Below, piece by piece: positions 1 to 7,256 of a stretch of DNA of 12,511 nt. Every line of letters starts with the position of its first letter. Within the stretch, counting starts at the first letter, position 1. The position numbers and the translations under genes were made by a program. Source of the stretch: Geosiphon pyriformis (taxonomy: Eukaryota > Glomeromycota > Glomeromycetes > Archaeosporales > Geosiphonaceae); NCBI GenBank assembly GCA_016748015.1, contig JAAOMT010000255.1:1-12511 (forward strand). Reading direction: 5' to 3'. Under the pieces are notes generated by a model. That model did no database searches. It was not told where the DNA came from and saw only the letters and a list, made by a program, of their open reading frames with translations.

Positions 1-405
1 CTCCCCAGGGCAGGGGGGAGAGAGGGGGCTTGTGTGGTTGGGGCAGTATGGGTAGGTATGGTGGGCAGTAGTGTTGGGTACTAGTGCTGCGGATGGTGGG
101 TTGTTTGTGGGGTAGTATTGGGGCTTGTGTGCTTTGGTAGTATGGGGCATAGAGGTTGGAATCTGGGTAGTCTGGGCTTGTTGTTGTGTGTGGGCCTTTG
201 GCTACATCTGGGGCTTCGGGTGGGCATCTATAGGGCTACATTGGGGTATCTAGAGGGTAGGATTGGTGGTTGTGTGTTGTTTGGGTGGTGGGTGGTGTTT
301 GGGTAGTCTTTGGGGGTAATATCTGGGTGGGATTGGTGGTTGGGGCGATACGGGTGCTTGTGGTAGTCTGTATGCTGGGGCGAAGGCTGGGGGTGCTCCC
401 CCCAC
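1..405. other. G/T-rich, C-poor non-coding tract
   Basis: The plus strand is dominated by words such as GGGTAG, TTGGGG and GGTGGT, with few C residues. The open frames here translate to Gly/Val/Leu/Trp-rich low-complexity peptides, as expected from composition alone. Across the junction it is continuous in character with 9030-11880, so the two form one long non-coding arc. I see no gene. Confidence 0.6.
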
Positions 406-422
406 CAATGTTACACAGCTTC

Positions 423-466
423 GGGCCGGAGGCCCTACGCTCCCCTAGTGCAGGAGGCCGGAGGCC
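423..466. repeat. Two GGCC-GGA-GGCC hairpins
   Basis: GGGCC-GGA-GGCCC at 423-435 and GGCC-GGA-GGCC at 456-466 are perfect inverted repeats with a three-base GGA loop. The first sits in an 18-base block (424-441) found again at 8355-8372. Read on the other strand the core is C-TCC-G, the same core as the plus-strand hairpins at 8517-8766, so they belong to one dispersed family. Confidence 0.8.
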
Positions 467-539
467 ACTCCCCTCCCACTCGTTATCGGGGACCTCCGGG
501 GGGCGATGCCCCTCCGTGCAACCCCACTCCCCAAGGCGT

Positions 540-700
540 AACAGATAGGGAGTGCACTGGGGGGAGGGTGGGTCGACCCCCCCCCAAACCCCCTCTTCAA
601 GGGGTATCTGACCGAGTCCCCGGGCTCATAGATCAGATAGTTTAGCCGTTGGGGGGGCCAGGGCCCCCCCCGTACACTCCTGCCCCCCCTCCCCCCCCCG
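540..700. promoter_or_regulatory. GC-rich fold-back and C-run block, candidate control region
   Basis: Visible elements in order are a GGGTCGACCC palindrome (570-579) running into a C9 tract (577-585); a nearly perfect fold-back at 651-670 made of seven G and two C, then AG, then two G and seven C; and a C7-T-C9-G tract at 683-700. A C7-T-Cn-G tract is also the form of conserved sequence block II in vertebrate mitochondrial control regions, where the G-rich transcript supports replication priming. Homology is not implied. The role as a control region is inference from structure and the lack of coding frames. Confidence 0.4.
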
Positions 701-711
701 TTTAAGTCCCA

Positions 712-726
712 GGGGTTAAAAACCCC
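712..726. terminator. Perfect hairpin GGGGTT-AAA-AACCCC
   Basis: A six-base-pair perfect stem with an AAA loop lies just after the C-run block and is followed by an A-rich stretch and a CATTTAAATG palindrome (740-749). It has the form of a processing or termination hairpin, but nothing in the sequence shows transcription stopping here. It could equally be one more member of the circle's many short inverted repeats. Confidence 0.3.
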
Positions 727-844
727 AAAAGGTCAAATACATTTAAATGGATGGTTGATTTGATGATTGGCCCCCATATTTTCTACTTGTTTTGAAGAGC
801 GCTCCTAGATACCGTATGCTCCCCCCCCCCTTGTGTTGTTTTTT

Positions 845-973
845 GGTCCCCATTTGGTTTTTTGGGGTCCCCATTGGACCCTGGGTACCACCATTGTTTA
901 CACCCCGACCAACCATTTTTGTACCCAGGGACCATTTTGTGGTAAACCTTTGTTGGCCCTGGTGGTCCCCATT
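845..973. repeat. Three direct copies of GGTCCCCATT
   Basis: The ten-base word occurs at 845-854, 866-875 and 964-973, in a G/T-rich stretch that also carries GGGTACC and a C10 tract (821-830). The overlapping open frames here (792-977, 833-1102, and two on the minus strand) are short, low in complexity and mutually contradictory, so I do not call a gene. Confidence 0.6.
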
Positions 974-1147
974 GTGACCAACCTTGGTGGTTTGATTGGA
1001 CTTCTTCAGTGGGTAAATACTCATAATAGGGCTCATGCAAGGCTGGCACCTACTAGTCCTTTTGGGTACTCATATGCCTGTATTTGCGTGCTTAAGCAAT
1101 AGCTTGGCCCGGCTCCCTTTGACTTTATAGCGGAGTCCTTTAGAGCC

Positions 1148-1429
1148 ATGGTATACTTTGCAATCAAGAGTACCTTGTCCAGCTGTCCTCCAAGGTCCTT
1201 TTATACATACTTTACCCCCCCTTTTTTTGTCTCCTCAGTAAGAGGCTTTGGCTATCAGGCGCCATACCAACCCCTAGAGTCAAATGCATGGGCATTTCTA
1301 GTTGCTCTACTACTATTTGTAGAATTGGGGCTTGGATACGGAGTTATGTATACAGGACTCTATCTCACGGGGGGTATTGAACAACCATCCTGCGCTTACA
1401 CTGGCCTCAGTATTATTGGACACGCGTAG
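1148..1429 (+). CDS. Putative small hydrophobic protein, unidentified
   Basis: The frame is open from 1103 to the TAG at 1427-1429, and the ATG at 1148 gives 93 residues. Unlike its surroundings it has mixed base composition and a varied amino-acid content. Residues 1-40 are polar to aromatic. A single convincing membrane segment follows at about 54-75 (AFLVALLLFVELGLGYGV and on), preceded by YQAPYQPLESNAW. The spacing PY-x6-W before a Leu/Ala-rich helix recalls the start of cytochrome oxidase subunit 3, and the FLVA-LL...EL stretch recalls NADH dehydrogenase subunit 3. Diagnostic residues of both are missing, so neither name is justified. The following 900 bases have no good ORF. It may be a gene fragment. 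Confidence 0.35.
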   Translation: MVYFAIKSTLSSCPPRSFYTYFTPPFFVSSVRGFGYQAPYQPLESNAWAFLVALLLFVELGLGYGVMYTGLYLTGGIEQPSCAYTGLSIIGHA

Positions 1430-2344
1430 GATTCTACTAGTCCATGACTTGTGGAGCTGCCGGCCCCTGACATTGGCTTTAAGTAATAGGCTTGCTTTGC
1501 TGGCTCGCTGAAAGGTAATTGGGTGGGCTACAGGTACAGCGACAGCGACTAGCCATATATGGATACTTTCTGATACCCTGAGATATAAGTCCTTTACAAA
1601 TACACTTTACAACTAGTAACTCCCCCTTACTTGCACACAGAATCAATACAATGATTAGATCCTTGGTAAATACAAGAGCCTCCCTTGTACTTAGAGAGTA
1701 CGCTATTGATAGATAGGTATGCAACCATCAAGGAAGGATACCTTATAAGGACTTTAACCATATGCAGGAATACTCAGCTTTGCTTTTGACCTTTAGTAGT
1801 GATAATACCTTATACTGTAAAGCTAATCCTACCAGTTATACCGTGACAACAGGGTTAATATTTAGGCCCTATACTTTGGTGCAAGCCCTTATGCCATAAT
1901 TGATATCTGGTTGAATCCCAATTAGGTAGTTGATGAGTACCCAGTTCAATAGTAACCATCCCCTACAGCCATTTTGGCCTCATGATCCCTACCCTTAAGG
2001 AGTCGAACACTTTGGATAAGGATCCAGAGCTAATGATACCCTTTACTTGACCTGCCAGATCTAAGGGCTAATCTATGGCTTTATACCTAAAGGGATCCAC
2101 GCCCCTGCTTGTAATTAGACAGGTCTCATGGTACCCATGGGACAAGCGATATTGCTATCATTGACCATACACATGATAGATCAAGCGTACTGAGGACCCA
2201 TTTTAAAGCATGTTGGGATACACCATATACTGTTAATGGTACAACAGGATAGGTATGAGGCCCAGTATAGCTTTAAGAATTATTACTATTGGAGGTACAC
2301 CTTTACATCCCGCACATCCATTATAGTTAGAGTAAGGATTAGGA
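1430..2344. other. Balanced-composition region without credible ORF, possible structured RNA
   Basis: About 0.9 kb with near-even base use, unlike the G/T-rich DNA around it, and no poly-C tract inside. The only open frame is an 81-codon minus-strand one (1479-1724), rich in Cys/Ser and without a domain I know. At 1716-1759 the minus strand reads GTCCT, AAGGTA, then TTCCTTG, an order and spacing close to the universal large-subunit rRNA core near helix 71, but with three bases missing. On the plus strand, 1846-1880 resembles a variable LSU hairpin. The two point to opposite strands, so at most one is real. Confidence 0.35.
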
Positions 2345-2402
2345 CCCCCCCCCCTAAGTAAAGCCAGTAATAGGTAGTGGCACTCCTGAGTTCCCCCCCC
2401 CC
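2345..2402. repeat. Paired C10 tracts bordering a compositional boundary
   Basis: Two C10 tracts (2345-2354 and 2393-2402), 38 bases apart, mark the end of the balanced region. The first is followed by TAAGTAAAGCC. GTAAAGCC recurs a few bases after the C11 tract at 5663-5673, and its reverse complement lies at about 4811-4820. Between the tracts the sequence contains AATAGGTAGT, and after the second it has CTATTACCTACT, giving partial pairing. Confidence 0.5.
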
Positions 2403-2512
2403 TATTACCTACTGTCCCTAAATATGGATCCCCAATACCCTGATTAGAGATCTCATGGACTGGCCGCGAAGGCGCTGGCGGTACAAAGGTACCATCTTAT
2501 ATTTGGGGACAG

Positions 2513-3076
2513 TTGGGGTGGTTACGCGCCGTAGTACTGGACTTTGGGGATTATTTTCGGTTTGGGTGTTGGTTTGGTGGGGTCCCCCCACACCCCCCCC
2601 CCAAAACCCCCCCCCCCTGCGAGAGTGTTGGTTGTGATTTGGTATTGGTTCTTTGTATCTGGCGAGTTAATATGACCCGTGTTAAGTGGGAGGGATTGGG
2701 ACCATTATTAGGATTGGTACTTAGGCTTTTTATAAGCTTTGGTGTATTGGTTTGGGTCCCAATGTTAACCCAGTTATCTGCCAAAGTACTAGTGGTCCCA
2801 AAAGTACCCATAGTTTTTGGGGAACACAAAATGGGTACCATGGGGCCTAAATGGATCCTATTGGACTTTGTGTGTTTTGTTAGTTCAGTTGTTTTTGTCA
2901 ATTTTCCCATCCCCCGCCAATTGGGATCTATTGGGTACTTGGTAACCCACTTGGTACTTTATGGACTTTGGTTCTATACAACAGGATTATGGGGATTTGG
3001 TGTATGGTGTGCCACCAGTATTTTACGTACCCTATTTCATATGCGGCTGCGCACGCTTACCATCCCAGATACCTAG
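2513..3076 (+). CDS. Doubtful hydrophobic open frame
   Basis: This is the longest open frame of the circle (187 codons from a TTG). The first 50 codons run across two C10-C11 tracts and encode Pro-rich filler, so any real product would start later. The second half is membrane-like. A stretch beginning at about residue 127 (NFPIPRQLGSIGYLVTHLV, then YTTG) has the N-x-P-x-P...TG layout seen at the start of cytochrome b, but what follows does not fit that family. The frame overlaps 2961-3482 in another frame by 116 bases. G/T-rich composition by itself favours open Trp/Gly/Val/Leu frames, so coding is unproven. Confidence 0.2.
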   Translation: MGWLRAVVLDFGDYFRFGCWFGGVPPHPPPKTPPPCESVGCDLVLVLCIWRVNMTRVKWEGLGPLLGLVLRLFISFGVLVWVPMLTQLSAKVLVVPKVPIVFGEHKMGTMGPKWILLDFVCFVSSVVFVNFPIPRQLGSIGYLVTHLVLYGLWFYTTGLWGFGVWCATSILRTLFHMRLRTLTIPDT

Positions 3077-3482
3077 ATTTTGTCCCCTGCGTACCCTACC
3101 AATCGTTATTTGGTTTTTTATACTTTGTAGCCCTGCCTATAAACACTTGGTATTGGAGGTAGGTAAAGGAGTTCATACAACTTTTGATATTTGTCTTGTG
3201 TGGGTACCATTCGCCATACCCTCATATGGACCCTTATATGTGGGACCTATTTTGGTGTGGGTACTAATGGCCTGGACTGGTTGGTTCAATACACACCACA
3301 ACTCCCCGACTAGACCTGCGGCCCGCGGTAGGTATTGGGTTATTGGTTCCCCTGTATCCAAACCCCCCAGGCCTTACACAGCCTTTAAGTCTCTGTACTA
3401 TATTAGTGGAGAGGATTGGTATGGTGTACTTGGGGGTAAGGTTGTCATTGGTTATGAGGGGCCTTTGGACCCCCACCTTTAA
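2961..3482 (+). CDS. Doubtful hydrophobic open frame overlapping the previous one
   Basis: Starts at an ATG and runs 173 codons to the TAA at 3480. It contains a plausible membrane stretch (about residues 44-60), a second at about 78-105, then WTGWFNTHHNSPTRPAARG and a more polar tail. The pair of His at 3295 and the following Arg, Pro and Phe spacing can be laid against cytochrome oxidase subunit 1, but the invariant residues of that region are absent. If a frameshift is read in the overlap, 2513-3482 would give one protein of about 300 residues. No motif fixes this. Confidence 0.2.
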   Translation: MDFGSIQQDYGDLVYGVPPVFYVPYFICGCARLPSQIPRFCPLRTLPIVIWFFILCSPAYKHLVLEVGKGVHTTFDICLVWVPFAIPSYGPLYVGPILVWVLMAWTGWFNTHHNSPTRPAARGRYWVIGSPVSKPPRPYTAFKSLYYISGEDWYGVLGGKVVIGYEGPLDPHL

Positions 3483-4295
3483 CGATTGTCCACTCACGGG
3501 TATGTTGGCTAGGGGTATTTGTCCCTTGTAAATGGTTGATGGTGGCTATTTTGCTTTTTTTGTTTTGTACCAGGTGTTGAGGGACCCTGGGTGGTATTCG
3601 TATTTGGTATGGTTTGTTTGGACCCGGCTATGGTGGACAAAGTAAGGTACTTGGGGGATTGGTTTTGAAACCAATGGTTTTGTTGTAGTAGTCCTGGTAA
3701 GGTTGGTAAAGGGTACCGTACGGGTACAAAGTGTACAAAGGGTATGGAGTAGTAATTGGTCACAAAGTCCCGGGTCCCAATAATGGTCAAGTGGATTTTA
3801 CACCCCCCTTGGACTTTTGTTTACCCTTGGTCCCTTGTGACCCGTTTTTACCCATATTGTTGGTCACATGGGGTTGTAAAGCTAATGCTTAAAAGCTCCA
3901 AGTGTCGGGTGGTGGGAAGGGCCATCACAATAGATACGGTTGGTGGTTCCTTTTATTGGTCCCTGATATGACAATTGGGTACCACACAGGGGGCGTATAG
4001 TATGTGGTTTGAGATTGGGTATGGTTTTGGACCCCACCCCTTTGTTGTAAACCCCCTGTTTGGTAAGGACTTGTGGGATTTGGGTCATGGGAACCCATGG
4101 TGGTGGATTTTTGGTTATTGGAGGGCTCTCCATGGTGGTAATAGACTTGGTTATTGGGTATTGGTTTAGTAGTAGTGGTATTGGTTATTGGTAATGACTT
4201 TAACCCTTTATTTGGTACATATTGGGTACCCTATTTGTTATTGTACCTTTTAGGGACAAAATGGTGGTCCTTGTTGTACAAAATGGTTGGGCCCA
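3483..4295. other. G/T-rich stretch with broken frames
   Basis: Frame 3 stays mostly open from about 3540 to 4169 but is interrupted by several stops (including 3969-3971), giving short pieces such as 3756-3971 and 3975-4169. The pieces are rich in Trp, Tyr and Gly (for example GHGNPWWWIFGYW). GGTACC sites are frequent (about 3711, 3979, 4228). I see nothing that identifies a gene. It could be a decayed, frameshifted or edited coding region, or simply biased DNA. Confidence 0.3.
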
Positions 4296-4306
4296 CCCCC
4301 CCCCCC
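4296..4306. repeat. C11 tract at a skew switch
   Basis: The run sits exactly where plus-strand composition changes from G/T-rich (3483-4295) to C-rich (4310-4680). It fits the A-C(n)-T form and, with the tracts at 5663 and 5828, brackets the second balanced region. Confidence 0.6.
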
Positions 4307-4398
4307 TTGCCTAGCAAACAGACCTCCACGTCAACAAGCCTGATGAGTAGACACTTCAATTTTACAAGCCTTTTAGAGCACCTGCACTTATACACTGA

Positions 4399-4677
4399 CC
4401 ATCAAAGGAAAACTGGCCCGCCAACTCCTATGCACGCCCTCCACTGGACCTCCAACTATTAGCCCGCCTCAGACAACCTCTTCTGATAGTAGAGCCCCTA
4501 CTCTTAGCAACTGGGTTCGGACACTCCATTTGCCCACCCACTGACCGAACTTGCCTATATATACCCGGGGACAAAACTGCTATTGGCCCTGCCCCCCTCC
4601 AAACTGCCTTGAACCGCCGCGGACCCACACTGCTGCGATCCCTCTACCCTGCCCGTGTCTTTGGGGCCTACTCCTAG
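4399..4677 (+). CDS. C-rich segment open on both strands, unidentified
   Basis: On the plus strand a 92-codon frame without ATG runs from the TGA at 4396 to the TAG at 4675-4677, with unusually ordinary amino-acid content (for example PLLLATGFGHSICPP and ALNRRGPTLLRSLYPARVFG). On the minus strand 4428-4628 is also open and gives an Arg/Gly/Ser-rich, ribosomal-protein-like peptide. The segment reverses the G-over-C bias of its left neighbour, which would suit a minus-strand gene or RNA. A stem GTTCGG/CCGAAC (about 4516-4555) is present. Coding on either strand is unproven. Confidence 0.22.
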   Translation, partial: PSKENWPANSYARPPLDLQLLARLRQPLLIVEPLLLATGFGHSICPPTDRTCLYIPGDKTAIGPAPLQTALNRRGPTLLRSLYPARVFGAYS

Positions 4678-5662
4678 ATGGTGCATATTCTTGGTTGGTA
4701 ACCCAGTAGTTTACAAATAATCTTTAGACAGAGTCTTCGCATACCCCTTTTATTGGGATTTGGTATGGGACATCACTTTGATATAGGATACCCTGAGGGT
4801 TTGGGTATAAGGCTTTACTTAGTACATACCGAGTTGTAATAACCGAGTACCCTGTGTACTTTGAAGTCTATTATTGGTCCCCTACTTACGGACCCCTAGT
4901 TATAGGGATCCTTGACCCCCCATGATCCGTTGGTACTCTATCTTATGACTTGTGGCCCAAAGCTTATGCGACTCTTCTAGGTATATTGGGCGGTATCCCG
5001 ATACCCCAGTTTACATCTCTTTAATTTGAGTACGTCCTCTTACTTACTGCTTTGTCTGGTAGTGACAAGCCATTAAGCGACTTATGCGGGATATGGAGTA
5101 GCTAAGATAGCTGGGTGTATTGCATTGCTATTGGGCCTCATGGGTAAGTATAGGGGGCCGAGGTGGGTATTAGCAACACCTATTGGCGCGGCCTGCTACT
5201 AATTTAGACTATCCCTACGTGATACCATGTTTTGTCCCTCATATACCCTCCCGCCATAAGGGTCCCTGTGACTTGAGGCCTTTAATCTAAGACTGTACAT
5301 CCCTATAAGTAATGACTATAATAAGTACAATATCCTTTCATACCTATCTTTAATGTAAGAGGATTTGGAACTCTTACTCTAGTAGCTACTCTTGCTACCT
5401 ATGCTATGCCCACTATTTGAAGTGAAGCACCTAATAACCCCTTTAGTAGGACTTGAACTATCCTTACATTAAAGCCTTTACAATTAGTTCCCTGAGGACT
5501 TTTACTAGTGAGGCTTTATAAGAAGACCCTTGTAGCCATTGCCCTATGAGCCCCCAAATAATGTGCGATAACTGGAGACTTATAAATGTTCCATTTTACT
5601 GAGGCTATTGAGGTACTACTTTGGTACCTTCTGAGTATGGTACATTTTAGAGAGGATTCGAA
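4678..5662. other. Second balanced region without credible ORF, possible structured RNA
   Basis: Nearly 1 kb of even composition with no convincing ORF and no poly-C tract inside. On the minus strand, motifs that resemble small-subunit rRNA landmarks occur in the right order: AGCAGGCCGCGCCAATA (about 5180-5200, like the 530 loop), ACTCAAATTAAAGAG (about 5016-5030), ATACCGCCC (about 4989-4998), CCAACGGATCATGGGG (about 4919-4933). Each match is imperfect. The total, about 280 bases from first to last, is far shorter than a normal SSU rRNA. Confidence 0.3.
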
Positions 5663-5667
5663 CCCCC
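5651..5667 (-). other. tRNA T-arm-like hairpin
   Basis: On the minus strand GGGGG-TTCGAAT-CCTCT forms a five-pair stem (two G-T pairs) around a loop that fits the tRNA T-loop consensus. The stem's 5' side is part of the C11 tract (5663-5673). I could not find a matching acceptor strand, D-arm or standard anticodon arm in the adjacent bases, so a complete tRNA is not supported. Confidence 0.2.
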
Positions 5668-5827
5668 CCCCCCTTATAGGTAAAGCCCTTATTATGGACC
5701 CTGTAGGTAAATGAACAAAGTCCTCTCCCCTAGGATCCCCTTAATGCCAGGCCCGTAAGGAATTTATAAATCCTATCAATATAATCAATAAAGATAATCC
5801 TCAATCTCATCCTCAATCAACCAATTA

Positions 5828-5837
5828 CCCCCCCCCC
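5828..5837. repeat. C10 tract closing the second balanced region
   Basis: A-C10-T element 36 bases before the 5873-6178 open frame. It follows an A/T-rich run of AATCAAT and TCAATC words (5775-5825) that contrasts with the rest of the circle. A role as a spacer or processing mark between units is a guess from position. Confidence 0.5.
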
Positions 5838-5872
5838 TGTTCCTGATAGGGATCCACACCTAAAGATGACTA

Positions 5873-6178
5873 TTGTTAACTGTCCCATGGGAGCCTGCCT
5901 GTAGAAATGGCTGTCAACTGGTATCTACCCCATACCCTTTGCTCTACCTGAACATACCCTATATGGACTATAAGTGCTTCCCAGTAGTGCAAAGGGCACC
6001 AGGGACTTGGCTCATCCTCTCATATTTGGGATCTCACCATCCAAGACTTAAGAGCTTTCTTGCTGGCCCTCTTTACAAGGACTCGGCTCTACTATTATGG
6101 CTCTATGCCCAGTTTGTTGTAAACATTGTTGAGGTGTATTACCTTTGGATCCTTTGGTTTTGGTCATACCTATTATGA
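5873..6178 (+). CDS. Putative small membrane protein, unidentified
   Basis: 101 codons from a TTG (no early ATG) to the TGA at 6176-6178, in DNA of mixed composition. An ATG at 5867 in another frame meets a stop quickly. The first 60 residues are soluble-looking with Tyr/Pro clusters; the last 30 form a strongly hydrophobic, aromatic segment (LLLWLYAQFVVNIVEVYYL, then WILWFW). W-x-Y-x-x-FV followed by V-E-V and aromatic residues resembles the last helix of cytochrome oxidase subunit 3, where H-F-V-D/E-V-V-W is typical, but the conserved His is Asn or Gln here and the upstream part does not match. A fragment of such a gene is possible, not shown. Confidence 0.3.
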   Translation: MLTVPWEPACRNGCQLVSTPYPLLYLNIPYMDYKCFPVVQRAPGTWLILSYLGSHHPRLKSFLAGPLYKDSALLLWLYAQFVVNIVEVYYLWILWFWSYLL

Positions 6179-6397
6179 GGTGGGTTGGGGGTTTGTAACT
6201 GTAGACCCCTTACACCCCCCCCTACTTCTACCTATCCCCTTAGTTTGGTTATACTTTGCTCCCTGGGTTTGGAGTATTGGTACTGGTTATAAGTAGTACT
6301 GTTACACAGGACCCATGACTGTCCCTACCAAATTGATTCTGTACGCACTTTATCCTTGGTTTTGGTATGGTATGCAACCCCCTAAGCAAAACCTTTA
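6179..6397. other. Short gap with C8 tract
   Basis: G/T-rich to mixed sequence with an A-C8-T tract at 6215-6222. No open frame of interest and no clear hairpin. Confidence 0.4.
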
Positions 6398-6552
6398 ATG
6401 GGATGGGTGGGTTTGGGCTTTAGTAATGGAGTAGTTCGGGGGAGGGGGAGAAGGGCGAGGAGGGGTGTATTTGATCCCCTGTTTAGTACTACCCATTTAA
6501 TGGTTGTGATGGCTACTAAATCTACTGCCATTGCTTTAAGGCTTGCATTTGA

Positions 6553-6915
6553 TTGTACGAGCTGGGTTTGGGTACGGGCCTTGTTTTTGTCCTTCTCAAC
6601 CCCCCCCCCTACCCAGTACTCATTGGGATCCCATACCACTTTACCCTACAAACCTTTTTGTATACCTTGGGATCCCGTGGGGACACCTTGGGTAAGGATT
6701 GGGGTTTTGTAGAAATGGTTAGGATCAGTGATGGAGACCCAGGGTTTGGTCCCTTTGTTGGATATCTTTTTTTTTTGATCCCGATTTGGGATATTAAAGT
6801 AATGGTTGGTTGGGCACCCATAACTCTTGACAGTCAAGGATTACCAGACTTACGTTTTTATGGTGGTTGTTCCAATACCATCCAAGTCTTTGATAGGGAT
6901 CCTGGGTTGACCTGA
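6553..6915 (+). CDS. Doubtful membrane-type open frame
   Basis: 120 codons from a TTG to the TGA at 6913-6915. It overlaps the ATG-started frame 6398-6712 (104 codons, another frame), and a C10 tract at 6600-6609 lies within the overlap, so a slip on that tract would join the upstream frame to this one. It has one likely membrane stretch (about residues 68-78, GYLFFLIPIW) with a T9 run in the DNA. Much of the rest is Gly/Asp/Pro-rich. No family recognised. Confidence 0.2.
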   Translation: MYELGLGTGLVFVLLNPPPYPVLIGIPYHFTLQTFLYTLGSRGDTLGKDWGFVEMVRISDGDPGFGPFVGYLFFLIPIWDIKVMVGWAPITLDSQGLPDLRFYGGCSNTIQVFDRDPGLT

Positions 6916-7159
6916 CAGTCTTGATTTACACCCCAGGTATCAATCTTACACATTTCATGAGGGTACGTTTAGTAAGGTAGTACTATTGGAGGTTTTGGTA
7001 AATAAAGTTATTGATTACCCTGTATGCCTCCTCCCTTGGGGACTGGGGATAAAATTCAGGGATCGATGGATTGGTCCCATATGGTTTTGGTTTGGTTGGG
7101 TGGTGGGATTTTTAGGGATTTTTGTTGGATTTGGAATATCTTGGGCTATGGGGTTATAG
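6911..7159 (+). CDS. Open frame without ATG, hydrophobic second half
   Basis: The frame runs 82 codons from the TGA at 6908 to the TAG at 7157-7159 and overlaps the end of 6553-6915 by five bases, so a one-base shift would continue that frame. It contains SYTFHEGTFSKVVLL, later CLLPWGLG, then a Trp/Phe/Gly-rich hydrophobic run. S-Y-x-F-x-E and L-P-W-G stand about 28 residues apart, which is nearly the spacing of the same motifs in cytochrome b, but the invariant residues after LPWG are not there. No upstream haem-ligand helix was found, so this stays unnamed. Confidence 0.2.
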   Translation, partial: PDSLDLHPRYQSYTFHEGTFSKVVLLEVLVNKVIDYPVCLLPWGLGIKFRDRWIGPIWFWFGWVVGFLGIFVGFGISWAMGL

Positions 7160-7256
7160 GGGACAAACCAGCTGGTGTAATCAAGTAGTACTCTTGCAGG
7201 GACGTGGAGGGGATGGAGGGGATCTATTTGATAGGGTTTTATGCCCCCCCCCCTAG

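Larger units (their letters stand above)
1..585. repeat. Terminal direct repeat, left copy (circle overlap)
   Basis: This segment recurs base for base at 11927-12511 with a constant offset of 11,926, including the 9-base C-run at its right end. The simplest reading is a circular molecule of 11,926 bp written out with a 585 bp overlap. A true long direct repeat or a head-to-tail concatemer would look the same. The contained open frames (118-306, 270-548) are composition artefacts that simply reappear at the other end. Confidence 0.95.

Noticed and set aside
118-548. Open frames at 118-306 and 270-548
   Set aside because: Low-complexity Gly/Val/Leu/Trp translation of G/T-rich DNA; the same frames reappear at 12044-12474 only because the circle overlaps.
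1103-1150. NADH dehydrogenase subunit 1 signature APFD...ES
   Set aside because: A five- to six-residue match only; the conserved residues downstream are missing.
1846-1880. Plus-strand CAACAGGGTTAATATTT, like a bacterial 23S hairpin
   Set aside because: That hairpin is in a variable part of LSU rRNA; no neighbouring conserved LSU block is on the plus strand, and a competing match lies on the other strand.
2890-3000. Cytochrome b N-terminus
   Set aside because: N-x-P-x-P and TG spacing fit, but the following haem-binding helix and its His/Gly residues are not found in any frame.
3285-3420. Cytochrome oxidase subunit 1 HH region
   Set aside because: Only His pair, Arg, Pro, Phe and Gly positions agree; the nearly invariant D-x-D-x-R-A-Y-F block is absent.
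3875-3886. 12-base word TGTAAAGCTAAT shared with 1816-1827
   Set aside because: Matches of this length are expected by chance between two positions in a 12 kb sequence.
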